Shown: positions 1 through 7,677 of the stretch, piece by piece | How the letters are laid out: every line of letters begins with the position of its first letter | Numbering within the stretch: the first letter of the stretch is position 1 | Source: SAR202 cluster bacterium AD-804-J14_MRT_500m | GTDB lineage: Bacteria > Chloroflexota > Dehalococcoidia > UBA3495 > GCA-2712585 | Length of the DNA stretch: 29,860 nt | NCBI GenBank assembly: GCA_009391275.1 | Contig: VEXF01000021.1 | Coordinates: 1-29,860, forward strand | Direction of reading: 5' to 3' | The notes under the pieces: model-generated | What the model was told of the DNA's origin: nothing | Database searches by the model: none | What the model saw: the letters and a program-made list of their open reading frames with translations, nothing else | Program-made: the position numbers and the translations under genes

Positions 1-1
1 C

Positions 2-91
2 GCTCATTGTCCAAGGGCGTTCAAATTCGCCGATTTGTGGAAGGAAGATGAGATAAGCCGACATAAGCAAGAGATCAAAAAAGCTAGATAG
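2..91 (+). CDS. Possible 3' end of a gene entering from the left edge
   Basis: A frame open from the window edge encodes 29 residues and stops at TAG 89-91. The tail is charged and helical-looking (ends EIKKAR), as in many protein C-termini. No domain can be recognised. The other two plus frames also stop early, so this is only the most protein-like choice. It could be non-coding. Confidence 0.22.
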   Translation, partial: AHCPRAFKFADLWKEDEISRHKQEIKKAR

Positions 92-156
92 TTAAATTAA
101 TCCATCGGCTCTTGCAATTAACATAACGCAATCAGAGAAACTGATTCAAATGTTGT

Positions 157-867
157 TCACGTGGTTGGTCTTAACAACTCGGTAGTATTCGCAAATAGGG
201 TTAATAGATTATCTCCACAGATTAGTTTCATGTCTTCTTTCGGTATGAAAGAGCAATAGTCGCGTAGATAGTTCAAGCATTGACGATATGTGCAAAAACG
301 CTCCACGTTTGGCATATCACTGCCCCAAACTAGCTTCTTTGCACCCAATTTCTCGTAGAATTGTTGGACGATCGGCCATAGATCATGATACGGATAGTGT
401 AATCGTCCTCCCATGATAATTGGAAAACATAATTCCACCAGCAAATTCGGTGCGGACATGGTATGCCAAAATTCTTCAGGGAAGGCGACCCTTTTCTCAG
501 AAGAAAAGTAGTCAAATGGAAACCCATTTGTTAATACACATGGGATTTCAGGATATTGGTATAACCAGATGCCTAGCTCTTCGATGGTCTTGAGATAGGC
601 ATCTTTGGTGGGCTCTGGACTTGGACAATTCCAAAATATAGGTATGTGTCTGGTTCTCACATGTTCGAAAAAAGGTGCATTCGCAGGATGATTAATTCCG
701 TAGCGTCCACCCTTGAAGTGGATATTCCTGGTATCAAACCAGAGACCGCTTAATCCTAAGTTGTCTAGCGCATTATCTAACTCTTGCCGTTGAGTTCTTT
801 GGTTAATTCGCCATTCATCGACTAGAGCCATTCCCCAAAGCCGCTCGGGGAATTTACGGATTGCTTC
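157..867 (-). pseudogene. 5'-truncated Amidohydro_2 family metal-dependent hydrolase
   Basis: About 235 residues match the C-terminal two thirds of an Amidohydro_2 (ACMSD-like TIM barrel) enzyme. The family-like segment begins at EAIRKFPERLWGMALVD and runs through a strand ending KLVWGSDMP, where the Asp is the expected metal-binding residue. The final helix contains the usual GDNLLTLF-type ending. The N-terminal roughly 100 residues, with the first metal motif (DxH type), are absent. The frame continues upstream to 966, but that part is antisense to modC coding sequence and is arginine-rich, so it is not part of the enzyme. Family members usually have about 300-380 residues. Without the first metal ligands it should be inactive. 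The break coincides with the break in the divergent modC fragment. It is either a decayed gene or one side of a chimeric join. Confidence 0.75.
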
Positions 868-1388
868 CGATGATCTATGTTTCGCACTCAATTTCTGAGG
901 CGCTCGCCCTTGGCCACAAAGCTTTGATCCTAGATGGCGGCGAGCAGGTGGCCTTCGGGGAACCAAGAACTATCCTAATGTCGTCTGGAGACGCACCAAA
1001 CCTACATGTAGAATCTCTCGAAAACTTCTTCGATGTAGAGATTTCTCAGCAGCGTCCAGATGACGGCATCACCGTCGTCAAAATTGGTAACGACTCGTTG
1101 GAATTGCCGTGGGTGCAAGCAGATGTAGGGCAAACTATCTCTATCTCTATCAAGGCATCCGACATAATTATTGCAGCTCAACGGCCAGAAAGCATTAGTG
1201 CTCGTAATATTTTAGAAGCGACGATCGAACAAATGACTCGCGTAGTCAACCAAATCATAGTACACGGAAAAACGGACCGTACTTGGGTGGCTGAAGTTAC
1301 ACCTGACGCGGCGTTAGAAATGACCCTCAAACCCGGTCAAAACGTCTACCTGATAATCAAGTCCAGCTCGATAATATCGCTTGACTGA
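864..1388 (+). pseudogene. modC: 5'-truncated molybdate ABC transporter ATPase (ModC-like C-terminal part)
   Basis: The fragment begins at the H-loop of an ABC ATPase (LPMIYVSHS, His being the switch histidine) and continues through the end of the nucleotide-binding domain (LILDGGEQVAFGEP). A C-terminal Mop/TOBE-like domain follows, with the typical segments SISARNILEATIEQ and LKPGQNVYLIIKSSSI. That pairing is characteristic of ModC. Walker A, the Q-loop, the ABC signature and Walker B are all missing, so roughly 200 N-terminal residues have been lost and the product cannot hydrolyse ATP. No ribosome binding site precedes the remaining frame, which opens at a TTG at 861. No modA or modB lies nearby. 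The missing end meets the missing end of the minus-strand amidohydrolase. Confidence 0.75.
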
Positions 1389-1445
1389 ACCCATTCCCAA
1401 TTGCTTAGATCTCTGACCTAACATGCGTCAACATCATTGCTGACA

Positions 1446-1473
1446 TTGACACGAATTTCCAAAAGAGTACACT
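1446..1473 (+). promoter_or_regulatory. Sigma-70-type promoter for the Amidohydro_2 gene at 1614
   Basis: A perfect -35 TTGACA at 1446-1451 is followed after 16 bases by TACACT at 1468-1473 (4 of 6 matches to TATAAT). It lies in the 225-base gap between the modC fragment and the intact amidohydrolase, giving a leader of about 135 nt. Confidence 0.5.
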
Positions 1474-1613
1474 GGAGATACGCCCAAACTGGGCTGAATC
1501 AGGTTTTCAAGCCTGAATGGAATGTATCCGACTCTGTACCGATGGATTCCGACATCCGATTGGTAAACGAGGAACGTCAATCGTGATCCAACCACAAGGA
1601 AAGGTAGAGAAAA

Positions 1614-2696
1614 ATGAAAAATAAATTGCCCTTCAACGTTATAGATTCAGACGGTCACATCGTCGAACCAGAAGACAAACTATTAGAATACATGGAAGGA
1701 CCGTACGCAGACATCAAGCGGAACATGCACAAATACATTCCCAATGGAAATGGTGCGCTCGGATACAGCCAGCTAGGTCCATCCAGCTACATGGATCCAA
1801 CTTTGGGGAATCGCCTAGGTTCCAATGGCCCATGGGGTTTCCCAACCCCAGACGACTGGCTCGCAACAGCTGACGAAGGTGGAATGGAAACTGTATACCT
1901 GTTCCCTACCACTCTCCTGGCTTACTCCGAGATTACTGATCCCGACTATCTCATTGCCGTCAGCCAAGCCTACAACAATTACGTAGCAGAGGAATGGCTC
2001 AAGTATAGTCCTAGGTTTAAAAGTGTCGCATTGATGCCTTTCCTCGACCAAGAGGAATCGATAAAAGAAATGCGTCGTTGTGTGACGGAGCTTGGGTTTT
2101 CAGGTATTTTCCTGGCTGCTACAGGTTTCGGCCTGTTAGGTGATAAGAAAAATCACGCATTTTTCGCGGAGGCAGAAAAACTAGATACCGCGGTCGCTGT
2201 CCACGGGGGCCACGCAACTGCAGAATCCATGCGATATGCAAAGTTTATACAGCGCCACACAATCGGATTTCCAGTATCCAACATGATGCAAATAATGAGC
2301 ATGACTTACGATGGTATATTCGAGAAATATCCAAATCTACGGGTAGGATATTTAGAAGCGGGATGTACCTGGATTCCCTATATGCTGGATCGAATGGATG
2401 AAGAATGGGAGAAGCGTGGTTGGTTTGAAGCTCCGAACTGTAAGAAGAAACCAAGCGATTACATAAAAGCCGGAAACGTTTATATACACGTAGAGGCGGG
2501 CGAACAATTAATCCCAGAAGTTATTAAGTTCATGGGGACAAATCGTCTTATGTACGCGTCTGACTGGCCCCACTGGGATCACGAATATCCCGATAGCCTC
2601 TACCAGTTATGGGATCGAGATGACCTGACTGAAGTAGACAAGAAGGCCATGCTGAGAGACAACGCGTTAGAATTCTTTCAGCAATCTGACAAATAG
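1614..2696 (+). CDS. Amidohydro_2 family metal-dependent hydrolase/decarboxylase
   Basis: This 360-residue protein is a full-length member of the Amidohydro_2 family (ACMSD-like TIM barrel, cytoplasmic). The first metal motif is D11-S-D13-G-H15 near the N-terminus. AVHGGH supplies H197/H200 in the middle. The last metal aspartate is in YASDWPHWDHE (D317). The segment NLRVGYLEAGCTWIPYMLDRM is typical of the family. The start is ATG 1614, preceded by AAGGAAAGG about 10 bases upstream. The gene has its own promoter (1446-1473) and a strong terminator (2724-2760), so it is monocistronic. Relatives act on aromatic carboxylates or C-C bonds in degradation pathways, but the substrate cannot be read from the sequence. 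It is not a duplicate of the truncated amidohydrolase at the left end; the two are only distantly similar. Confidence 0.85.
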   Translation: MKNKLPFNVIDSDGHIVEPEDKLLEYMEGPYADIKRNMHKYIPNGNGALGYSQLGPSSYMDPTLGNRLGSNGPWGFPTPDDWLATADEGGMETVYLFPTTLLAYSEITDPDYLIAVSQAYNNYVAEEWLKYSPRFKSVALMPFLDQEESIKEMRRCVTELGFSGIFLAATGFGLLGDKKNHAFFAEAEKLDTAVAVHGGHATAESMRYAKFIQRHTIGFPVSNMMQIMSMTYDGIFEKYPNLRVGYLEAGCTWIPYMLDRMDEEWEKRGWFEAPNCKKKPSDYIKAGNVYIHVEAGEQLIPEVIKFMGTNRLMYASDWPHWDHEYPDSLYQLWDRDDLTEVDKKAMLRDNALEFFQQSDK

Positions 2697-2723
2697 CGTA
2701 ACCATCTTTACTGCCAAAAACTG

Positions 2724-2760
2724 GAAAGAAGAGCCGCCGAGTTATGGCGGCTCTTCTTTC
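2724..2760 (+). terminator. Intrinsic terminator after the Amidohydro_2 gene
   Basis: A perfect 15-bp stem (arms 2724-2738 and 2746-2760, core GAGCCGCC/GGCGGCTC) encloses a 7-nt loop. The descending arm ends in TCTTCTTTC, giving a U-rich 3' side. It lies 27 bases after the stop at 2696. Confidence 0.85.
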
Positions 2761-2778
2761 ATATATGGACAAACCCCC

Positions 2779-3270
2779 ATGCAAGTACCCGGCATCTACA
2801 TGCTCATGGTCCAGGCAAAGCTGTCAGAAAACATAACGGTCGGCAAACTCGGCACTATACGCATGAGTCCCGGCTGGTACTGTTATGTCGGCTCAGCAAT
2901 GGGAGGTGTAAGCGGAAGACTCCAAAGGCACCTATCGCAGACGAAAAAGCTGTGGTGGCATATTGACTACATGTTGAAACGATATAGGCCATCTACGGTC
3001 ATTTGGGCTCACTCTGAAGAGCGATTTGAGTGTGCAATCGCGCAAAAACTGACAGTTGATAGAGTTAAGATCATTCCTGGATTTGGTTCGAGCGACTGTC
3101 GGTGTCCTTCACATCTTTTTTTTGATAGTCATATAAAGCCACTAAAGGCTAATGTGAAAACGATTCTCTACGATCTTGGCCTCGTCCCGCGCAGCATGTC
3201 AGTGCCGCTAATCATCAAGCGGCGCGACCTCCAACATGAGGTTTTAGAATCTTGTACAAAAGATCGTTGA
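2779..3270 (+). CDS. GIY-YIG / DUF123 family protein
   Basis: This 163-residue protein matches the DUF123 branch of the GIY-YIG nuclease-like superfamily. G5-I-Y7 is near the N-terminus. PGWYCYVGSAMGG (YVG at 36-38) is the second half of the signature, and the HIDYML segment at 61-66 is typical of DUF123. E84 lies at a plausible position for the metal-binding glutamate. GFGSSDCRCPSHLF (101-114) has two cysteines that may bind metal. The biochemical role of DUF123 proteins is not settled; a nucleic-acid nuclease function is an inference from the fold. No clear ribosome binding site precedes ATG 2779, which lies only 18 bases after a terminator. The last 56 bases overlap the 3' end of the convergent panE-like gene. 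Confidence 0.8.
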   Translation: MQVPGIYMLMVQAKLSENITVGKLGTIRMSPGWYCYVGSAMGGVSGRLQRHLSQTKKLWWHIDYMLKRYRPSTVIWAHSEERFECAIAQKLTVDRVKIIPGFGSSDCRCPSHLFFDSHIKPLKANVKTILYDLGLVPRSMSVPLIIKRRDLQHEVLESCTKDR

Positions 3271-4135
3271 TTGGTGTTGCAACCTCTGCCTGAACGCCTA
3301 ACCGGACTACAGCGCCAGTAAAGGTTTCCAGTTCCAATCTCCGGCCATTCTCGAGGTCGATGTGTAGAGAAGCTGTGATGTCCTTCACAGCCTCTTCAAC
3401 GTAGCGTTGAGTCTTACGGACCACATCATCATCTAAGATGACTCCCCGTGCCCGTCCAACGTTCTCGATTTCTCGCATAATGTCCAGAAGCAAGTCCAAA
3501 TATCCCGGTTGGTCTAGTAAATCACCTATACGAGTCCGGCATGCACTGGTAAGCCCAGCTACAGACGCGATAAAAAGGAATTTAGTCCAAAGCGTCTTTA
3601 CAACATCAGTGGAGAGTTCACAATTGACGCCGGCACCAGAAAAGGCGCCATGGATTTGAACTGCTTTTAGAGATTTCGAGCCATCCAATTCCCCGAATAC
3701 TATCCGAACTACGTGGCCTGATTGCCGTATGACACCAGGGGATTGAATACTGCTTTCGATATATGCAGATCCAGGAAGAACATGTATGTTTCCAAGTGCC
3801 TCACCCAGTTGGATATAACTCTCTACACCGTTTTGCAACGTGAGTACTGAAGCGCCGCCAGACACAAGAGAGCTTAAAGAGTTAATTGCTGCATCTGTGT
3901 CGTACGTCTTCACCGCAAATATTACCAAGTCTACAGAATCGACTCTGGATGGGTCATCAGTGGCTGCGACGGTCACGTTAATTTTATCGTTGTCAGATAT
4001 AATCGTAATACCGTTATTGACAATGGCGTCAAGAGTCGCTCCTCGTGCTATGAATGTAACGGCATTGCCCGCTAGCGCTAACATCCCTCCGAAGTAGCCA
4101 CCAACACCCCCGGCTCCCACCACTGCAATCTTCAT
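3215..4135 (-). CDS. panE: Ketopantoate reductase family protein (2-dehydropantoate 2-reductase)
   Basis: This enzyme would reduce 2-dehydropantoate to pantoate with NADPH, a step of pantothenate/CoA synthesis. The N-terminal Rossmann motif is MKIAVVGAGGVGGYFGG (GAGGVG). AVKTYD and LQNGVES are the family's cofactor and substrate loops. TLWTKFLF carries the expected catalytic lysine (K185), followed by a helical C-terminal domain. I place the start at ATG 4135 because AGGTGA (4141-4146) lies 5 bases upstream; the frame also allows GTG at 4144 (three residues longer). That gives 306 residues, normal for the family. Many PanE-like paralogs have other 2-keto-acid substrates, so the symbol is provisional. 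It is divergent from a ThDP-dependent enzyme and overlaps the end of the DUF123 gene by 56 bases. Confidence 0.8.
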   Translation of the reverse strand: MKIAVVGAGGVGGYFGGMLALAGNAVTFIARGATLDAIVNNGITIISDNDKINVTVAATDDPSRVDSVDLVIFAVKTYDTDAAINSLSSLVSGGASVLTLQNGVESYIQLGEALGNIHVLPGSAYIESSIQSPGVIRQSGHVVRIVFGELDGSKSLKAVQIHGAFSGAGVNCELSTDVVKTLWTKFLFIASVAGLTSACRTRIGDLLDQPGYLDLLLDIMREIENVGRARGVILDDDVVRKTQRYVEEAVKDITASLHIDLENGRRLELETFTGAVVRLGVQAEVATPINDLLYKILKPHVGGRAA

Positions 4136-4199
4136 CAATTTCACCTATTGGACGTTGTACCAAACTTAAGACTCTGACCTCTAGGGTAGCATGGTCTAC

Positions 4200-4228
4200 T
4201 TGCCGACATGAAATCCGGCTCCTAGAAT
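4200..4228 (+). promoter_or_regulatory. Sigma-70-type promoter for the ThDP enzyme gene
   Basis: TTGCCG (4200-4205), a 17-base spacer, and TAGAAT (4223-4228, 5 of 6 to consensus) lie 29 bases before the ATG at 4258. A good GGAGG ribosome binding site sits between promoter and start. Confidence 0.55.
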
Positions 4229-4257
4229 GACAGCATTGTCATAGAAATGGAGGAAAT

Positions 4258-5946
4258 ATGGCCACGACGACTGGTGCACACCTTGTAATGAGATGCCTTA
4301 AGGCTGAAGGAATCCGACGAATTTTTTGCATCGTGGGAGACACAATACTGCCCCTGTGCGACGCGGCAATCGATGAAGGGATTCCATTCATCGACACCCG
4401 GCACGAAGCATCAGCCATGGCGATGGCTGATGCTTGGTGCCGGGTTACCGGTGAGCCTGCAGTGGCACTAGTTACAGGTGGCCCTGGATTCTCCAACGCC
4501 ATTTCCGGGCTGCCAAACATATACACCTCAGAAAGCCCGGTTATATTTATAGCTGGTTCTAGCGAGTTATCAGAGAAAGGCATGTATTCTTTTCAAGAAA
4601 TTGACCAAATTGGGATGTCAACGCCCGTAACCAAGGGATCCTGGCTAATTCACGATCAACGAAGGATCTCGGACATGATAGCCAGCGCTTTTCGGACGGC
4701 ACTCGGTGGCCGGCCAGGTCCAGTACACCTAACCATCCCAATGGACGTCCAGGAGAGGTCTATCTCTGAAGAAGATATACCTGACTATCAACCGACCAGC
4801 CAACGTCACCACGGCCGAAACCCCGCTGACCCAACCCTAGTCGAGGAAACGATAGCTGCTCTGAACAACGCACACCGACCAGTTGTCATCGCCGCTAATG
4901 CCGCAAGATACTCATTATCGAGCGAGTCATTGACCCAGTTTATGGAGACAACCGGGATCCCAGTATTCACAATCGAGCAAGCACGTGGGATTATTTCTGA
5001 TGATCATCCTCTGTGTTTCGGATATGCAGATGGAGCATTTAACCACGCTGCAAGGAATTTTCGGAATGCCGACACCGTATTACTACTAGGTAAACGATTC
5101 GACCACAGAATCGGATACGGCAAACCGCCGTTCTTCCCACCCAATGCAAAAATTATCCAAGTAGATCCTTCAGCAGAAGAACTGGGGAGGAATCGCGGTA
5201 TCTCCATCGGATTGCTGGGAGACATTGGCGCTATCATCGACCAAATTAACACAGGAGCCAAACGAAGAAAATGGCCTCAGATAAAACCGTGGACGGATCA
5301 ACTAACGACCGATCGAGACGCCCAGCTTGCCCGGCTGGAAACAAACGCCACAGACGAAACCCCACTACATCCAATAACGGTTTACAAGGAAATATCAAAG
5401 TACGTCGATGAAGACTCTGTCTTAGTTTTTGACGGTGGTGACTATGTACAGTGGGGTCGTAGCTATATGAAAGCGCGAAAGCTCGGGCATTGGATGAGAT
5501 TAGGACCATTGGCTCACTTAGGATTTGGTCTGCCCTTTGCTATTGCTGCAAAGCTGGCCCTCCCAGATTCCAAAGTTTTCCTTTTCAGTGGAGACGGTTC
5601 GATAGGCTTCTACACCATGGAATACGACACCGCTATACGTCATAACCTACCCATCACAACCGTACTCGGGAACGATGCCACCTGGAGCATAGACAAGAAT
5701 TTCCAGCTAGCCTACTACGGCAGGGCTATTGCTACCGACCTGCGCCGAATTCGTTACGACAAGATTATTGAAGCTATTGGTGGATACGGAGAACATGTAG
5801 ACGAATCAATCCAAATAGGCCCAGCTGTGGAACGTGCTCTTGCATCTGGTAAACCTTCTTTGATTGACATAACAACAAGATCTGTACAGAGTCCTCTGGC
5901 AGACGCTATGGTGGCCAGGCGTCTATCTGCTAGGCAGCCAAGCTAA
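4258..5946 (+). CDS. Thiamine-diphosphate-dependent enzyme, acetolactate-synthase large-subunit-like
   Basis: The 562-residue protein has the three-domain layout of the acetolactate synthase / benzoylformate decarboxylase / oxalyl-CoA decarboxylase superfamily. The N-terminal Pyr domain has RHEASAMAMADA, with E50 the glutamate that activates ThDP. The central domain spans about 190-350. The C-terminal PP domain has G445-D-G-S and, about 25 residues later, GND at 471-473, which is the ThDP-Mg site. GGPGFSN and GRPGPVHLTIPMDV are conserved family segments. The start is ATG 4258 behind GGAGG. No small regulatory subunit (ilvN) or ilvC is nearby, so a biosynthetic acetolactate synthase is less likely than a catabolic 2-keto-acid or acyl-CoA decarboxylase or lyase. 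The reaction is not determinable from the sequence. Bases 4396-4445, encoding the catalytic-Glu region, form a near-perfect inverted repeat. Confidence 0.85.
   Translation: MATTTGAHLVMRCLKAEGIRRIFCIVGDTILPLCDAAIDEGIPFIDTRHEASAMAMADAWCRVTGEPAVALVTGGPGFSNAISGLPNIYTSESPVIFIAGSSELSEKGMYSFQEIDQIGMSTPVTKGSWLIHDQRRISDMIASAFRTALGGRPGPVHLTIPMDVQERSISEEDIPDYQPTSQRHHGRNPADPTLVEETIAALNNAHRPVVIAANAARYSLSSESLTQFMETTGIPVFTIEQARGIISDDHPLCFGYADGAFNHAARNFRNADTVLLLGKRFDHRIGYGKPPFFPPNAKIIQVDPSAEELGRNRGISIGLLGDIGAIIDQINTGAKRRKWPQIKPWTDQLTTDRDAQLARLETNATDETPLHPITVYKEISKYVDEDSVLVFDGGDYVQWGRSYMKARKLGHWMRLGPLAHLGFGLPFAIAAKLALPDSKVFLFSGDGSIGFYTMEYDTAIRHNLPITTVLGNDATWSIDKNFQLAYYGRAIATDLRRIRYDKIIEAIGGYGEHVDESIQIGPAVERALASGKPSLIDITTRSVQSPLADAMVARRLSARQPS
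4396..4445. repeat. 50-nt near-perfect inverted repeat inside the ThDP enzyme gene
   Basis: The arms 4396-4418 and 4423-4445 are complementary at 22 of 23 positions (single mismatch at 4405 against 4436), with a 4-nt loop GGCG. The arms start ACCCGGCAC and end GTGCCGGGT. The repeat encodes TRHEASAMAMADAWCRV, which includes the catalytic glutamate. Confidence 0.9.
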
Positions 5947-5980
5947 GAAGCGCAGGAAATGCCGCCAATCCACATAAATC

Positions 5981-6016
5981 AACATTCTCACGCCGCACGA
6001 GTGAGGTGAGAATGTT
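5981..6016 (+). terminator. Hairpin after the ThDP enzyme gene, probable terminator
   Basis: An 11-bp perfect stem (AACATTCTCAC 5981-5991 with GTGAGAATGTT 6006-6016) encloses a 14-nt loop. It begins 35 bases after the stop codon. There is no clear T-run afterwards, so termination is inferred mainly from position and stem strength. Confidence 0.5.
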
Positions 6017-6159
6017 CCTGGGACAAGTTAGCAAATCTCCACTTTTAGACCTAACCTGCATATCGGTGTAAATTTAATTAGCCTCCACTTTGGATCGGTC
6101 ATGATCTGCTAACACCCTAACTTTTCTTCTTGATAGGACTCAAGACCGCCGATTTTTGA

Positions 6160-6576
6160 CTAATCAAATTTGCTACGCTTGATCGCTAAAAACGAGCGGG
6201 CAGTCAGATGTCCAGAAAGACCGAAGGCAACGACAGCCAACGGGATGTGTATCATAACCAGGGATGTTTCCTGATCCGATGCACGACCCATCTCATAGAT
6301 AAGGATCCAAATGAGCGCTAATGCAAAGGTCAGAATAGTGATGCGGGTGTTAGCAGGAAATCGAGCAAGATAGCTAAGCGGGGTCAGTATAAGAATCACG
6401 AGCAGTGCAAAAACATTTCCTACAATCCCGTGCAAGTTGAGCCAAATGGAATCCGGGGAGAGATCTCGGTAAAAACCTCCGAACAGAACAGCTTGTAAAA
6501 TTATAGCTAACATCGTCAGGCTGACGATCACAGCGTACAGCTTCGCTAGAAATGGCCTTCCAATGTGTTGACTCAT
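6160..6576 (-). CDS. Small four-helix membrane protein (DUF6220-like)
   Basis: The 138-residue protein has four predicted membrane helices: about 10-33, 48-69, 77-95 and 106-123. The second follows WLNLHGIVGNVFALL, where a histidine lies at the start of a helix, and the last is followed by SGHLTARSF. This pattern resembles the DUF6220 group of small membrane proteins, though I rely on pattern alone. A further histidine (MIHIPLAVV) could bind heme, but this is speculative. The start is ATG 6576 behind AGGAGA, 5 bases upstream. It is a single gene with no partner on its strand and is divergent from argF. No catalytic motif is visible. Confidence 0.6.
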   Translation of the reverse strand: MSQHIGRPFLAKLYAVIVSLTMLAIILQAVLFGGFYRDLSPDSIWLNLHGIVGNVFALLVILILTPLSYLARFPANTRITILTFALALIWILIYEMGRASDQETSLVMIHIPLAVVAFGLSGHLTARSFLAIKRSKFD

Positions 6577-6735
6577 TGCTTCTCCTAACGTATCAGATCT
6601 TGAATCCTAGTTGACAACTTGTTTATCGACCGAGACGAATATACGAGAAGCGTAATCTGTGCGTTTATTCTGGTCAACGACCAATAACTATCGCCGATCT
6701 TGATGGTAAACAGTTCACTGGGCTATCATTCAGCC

Positions 6736-6741
6736 GGAGGT
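6736..6741 (+). promoter_or_regulatory. Ribosome binding site that fixes the argF start at TTG
   Basis: GGAGGT lies 6 bases before TTG 6748. The upstream in-frame ATG (6700) would add 16 residues not expected in the family and has no comparable site. Confidence 0.7.
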
Positions 6742-6747
6742 AGCTAT

Positions 6748-7668
6748 TTGAAAGGTAAAGACTTACTTTCCTTGAGGGACTTGGATCCCTCGAAGGTCGT
6801 CGCCTTAGTTCACCGCGCCACTGAAATGAAAAATTCAGCTCCCATAAGCCCCCTTGCTGGCCGTTCTGTGGCTATGTTGTTCGAGAAACCTTCGCTTAGA
6901 ACTAGGGCCAGTTTCGACGTTGGGATATACCAACTTGGAGGGCACTCTGTATATATGGGTGGACAGGAGGTCGGTTTAGGAATCCGCGAACCAGTGTCTG
7001 ACGTTGGTAAAGTACTTTCAGGATACGTCGACTGCATTGTAGCTCGGGTCAATTCTCACTCTACTCTTGAAGATCTGGCTCTACACGCAGATATACCAGT
7101 GATTAATGCTCTGTCTGATTGGGAACACCCATGCCAAATACTGGCGGATTTACAGACGATTTACGAGAATAAAGGCAAACTAGAAGGACTCACTGTTGCT
7201 TATGTTGGTGATGGCAACAACGTATCGCGTAGCCTGGCACTTGGCGTTTCGTCTGTAGGGGGACACTTCGTAATTGCATCACCACCTGGTTATGGTTTAG
7301 ACGAACAAACGTTAAACCTGGCCAGTAAGCAAGCCGCAGTATATGGGAGTAAGGTGTCCCAGTTAACGTCGGTATACGAAGCAACTGCAGATGCCGATGT
7401 AATATATACGGACGTTTGGACCAGCATGGGTCAAGAAGGAGAATATGACGTAAGAAAACGTGCTTTCCTTGGGTATCGTGTAGATTCACAGTTAATAGAA
7501 AAGGCGGCTGCGGGTGCTATATTTCTCCATCCAATGCCCGCACATTACGGTGAAGAGGTTTCCAATGATACGCTGGACCATCCACAATCCGTGGTTTATC
7601 AACAAGCCGAGAACAGACTGCACGCCCAAAAAGCCGTACTCGAGCTTTTTGTTGCTAGTGTCTTTTGA
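6748..7668 (+). CDS. argF: Ornithine carbamoyltransferase
   Basis: The enzyme carbamoylates L-ornithine with carbamoyl phosphate to give citrulline in arginine synthesis (cytoplasmic, trimeric in the family). Starting at TTG 6748 it has 306 residues and begins MKGKDLLSLRDL, the usual family N-terminus. The carbamoyl-phosphate loop is KPSLRTR (47-53), followed by GGQEVGLGIREPVSD. HPCQ (127-130) is intact. The ornithine-side loop DVWTSMGQE (222-230) is typical of OTC rather than ATC. The C-terminal HCLP signature reads HPMP (261-264), which is unusual because the cysteine is lost. An extended frame to ATG 6700 exists but is disfavoured. The gene heads an operon with der (9-base gap), plsY and gpsA. 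No other arg gene lies in the window. Confidence 0.87.
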   Translation: MKGKDLLSLRDLDPSKVVALVHRATEMKNSAPISPLAGRSVAMLFEKPSLRTRASFDVGIYQLGGHSVYMGGQEVGLGIREPVSDVGKVLSGYVDCIVARVNSHSTLEDLALHADIPVINALSDWEHPCQILADLQTIYENKGKLEGLTVAYVGDGNNVSRSLALGVSSVGGHFVIASPPGYGLDEQTLNLASKQAAVYGSKVSQLTSVYEATADADVIYTDVWTSMGQEGEYDVRKRAFLGYRVDSQLIEKAAAGAIFLHPMPAHYGEEVSNDTLDHPQSVVYQQAENRLHAQKAVLELFVASVF

Positions 7669-7677
7669 ACGACTGCC

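Noticed and set aside
868..966. N-terminal extension of the truncated amidohydrolase frame to 966
   Set aside because: It is antisense to real modC coding sequence, arginine-rich and without family similarity, so it is a by-product of the junction.
4239..4583. Minus-strand frame containing a peptide like the catalytic motif of the ThDP enzyme
   Set aside because: It is explained by the inverted repeat at 4396-4445, which makes both strands read nearly the same there. The rest is not protein-like.
6700..6747. Upstream ATG start for ArgF
   Set aside because: The 16 extra residues are not family-like, and GGAGGT sits 6 bases before TTG 6748.
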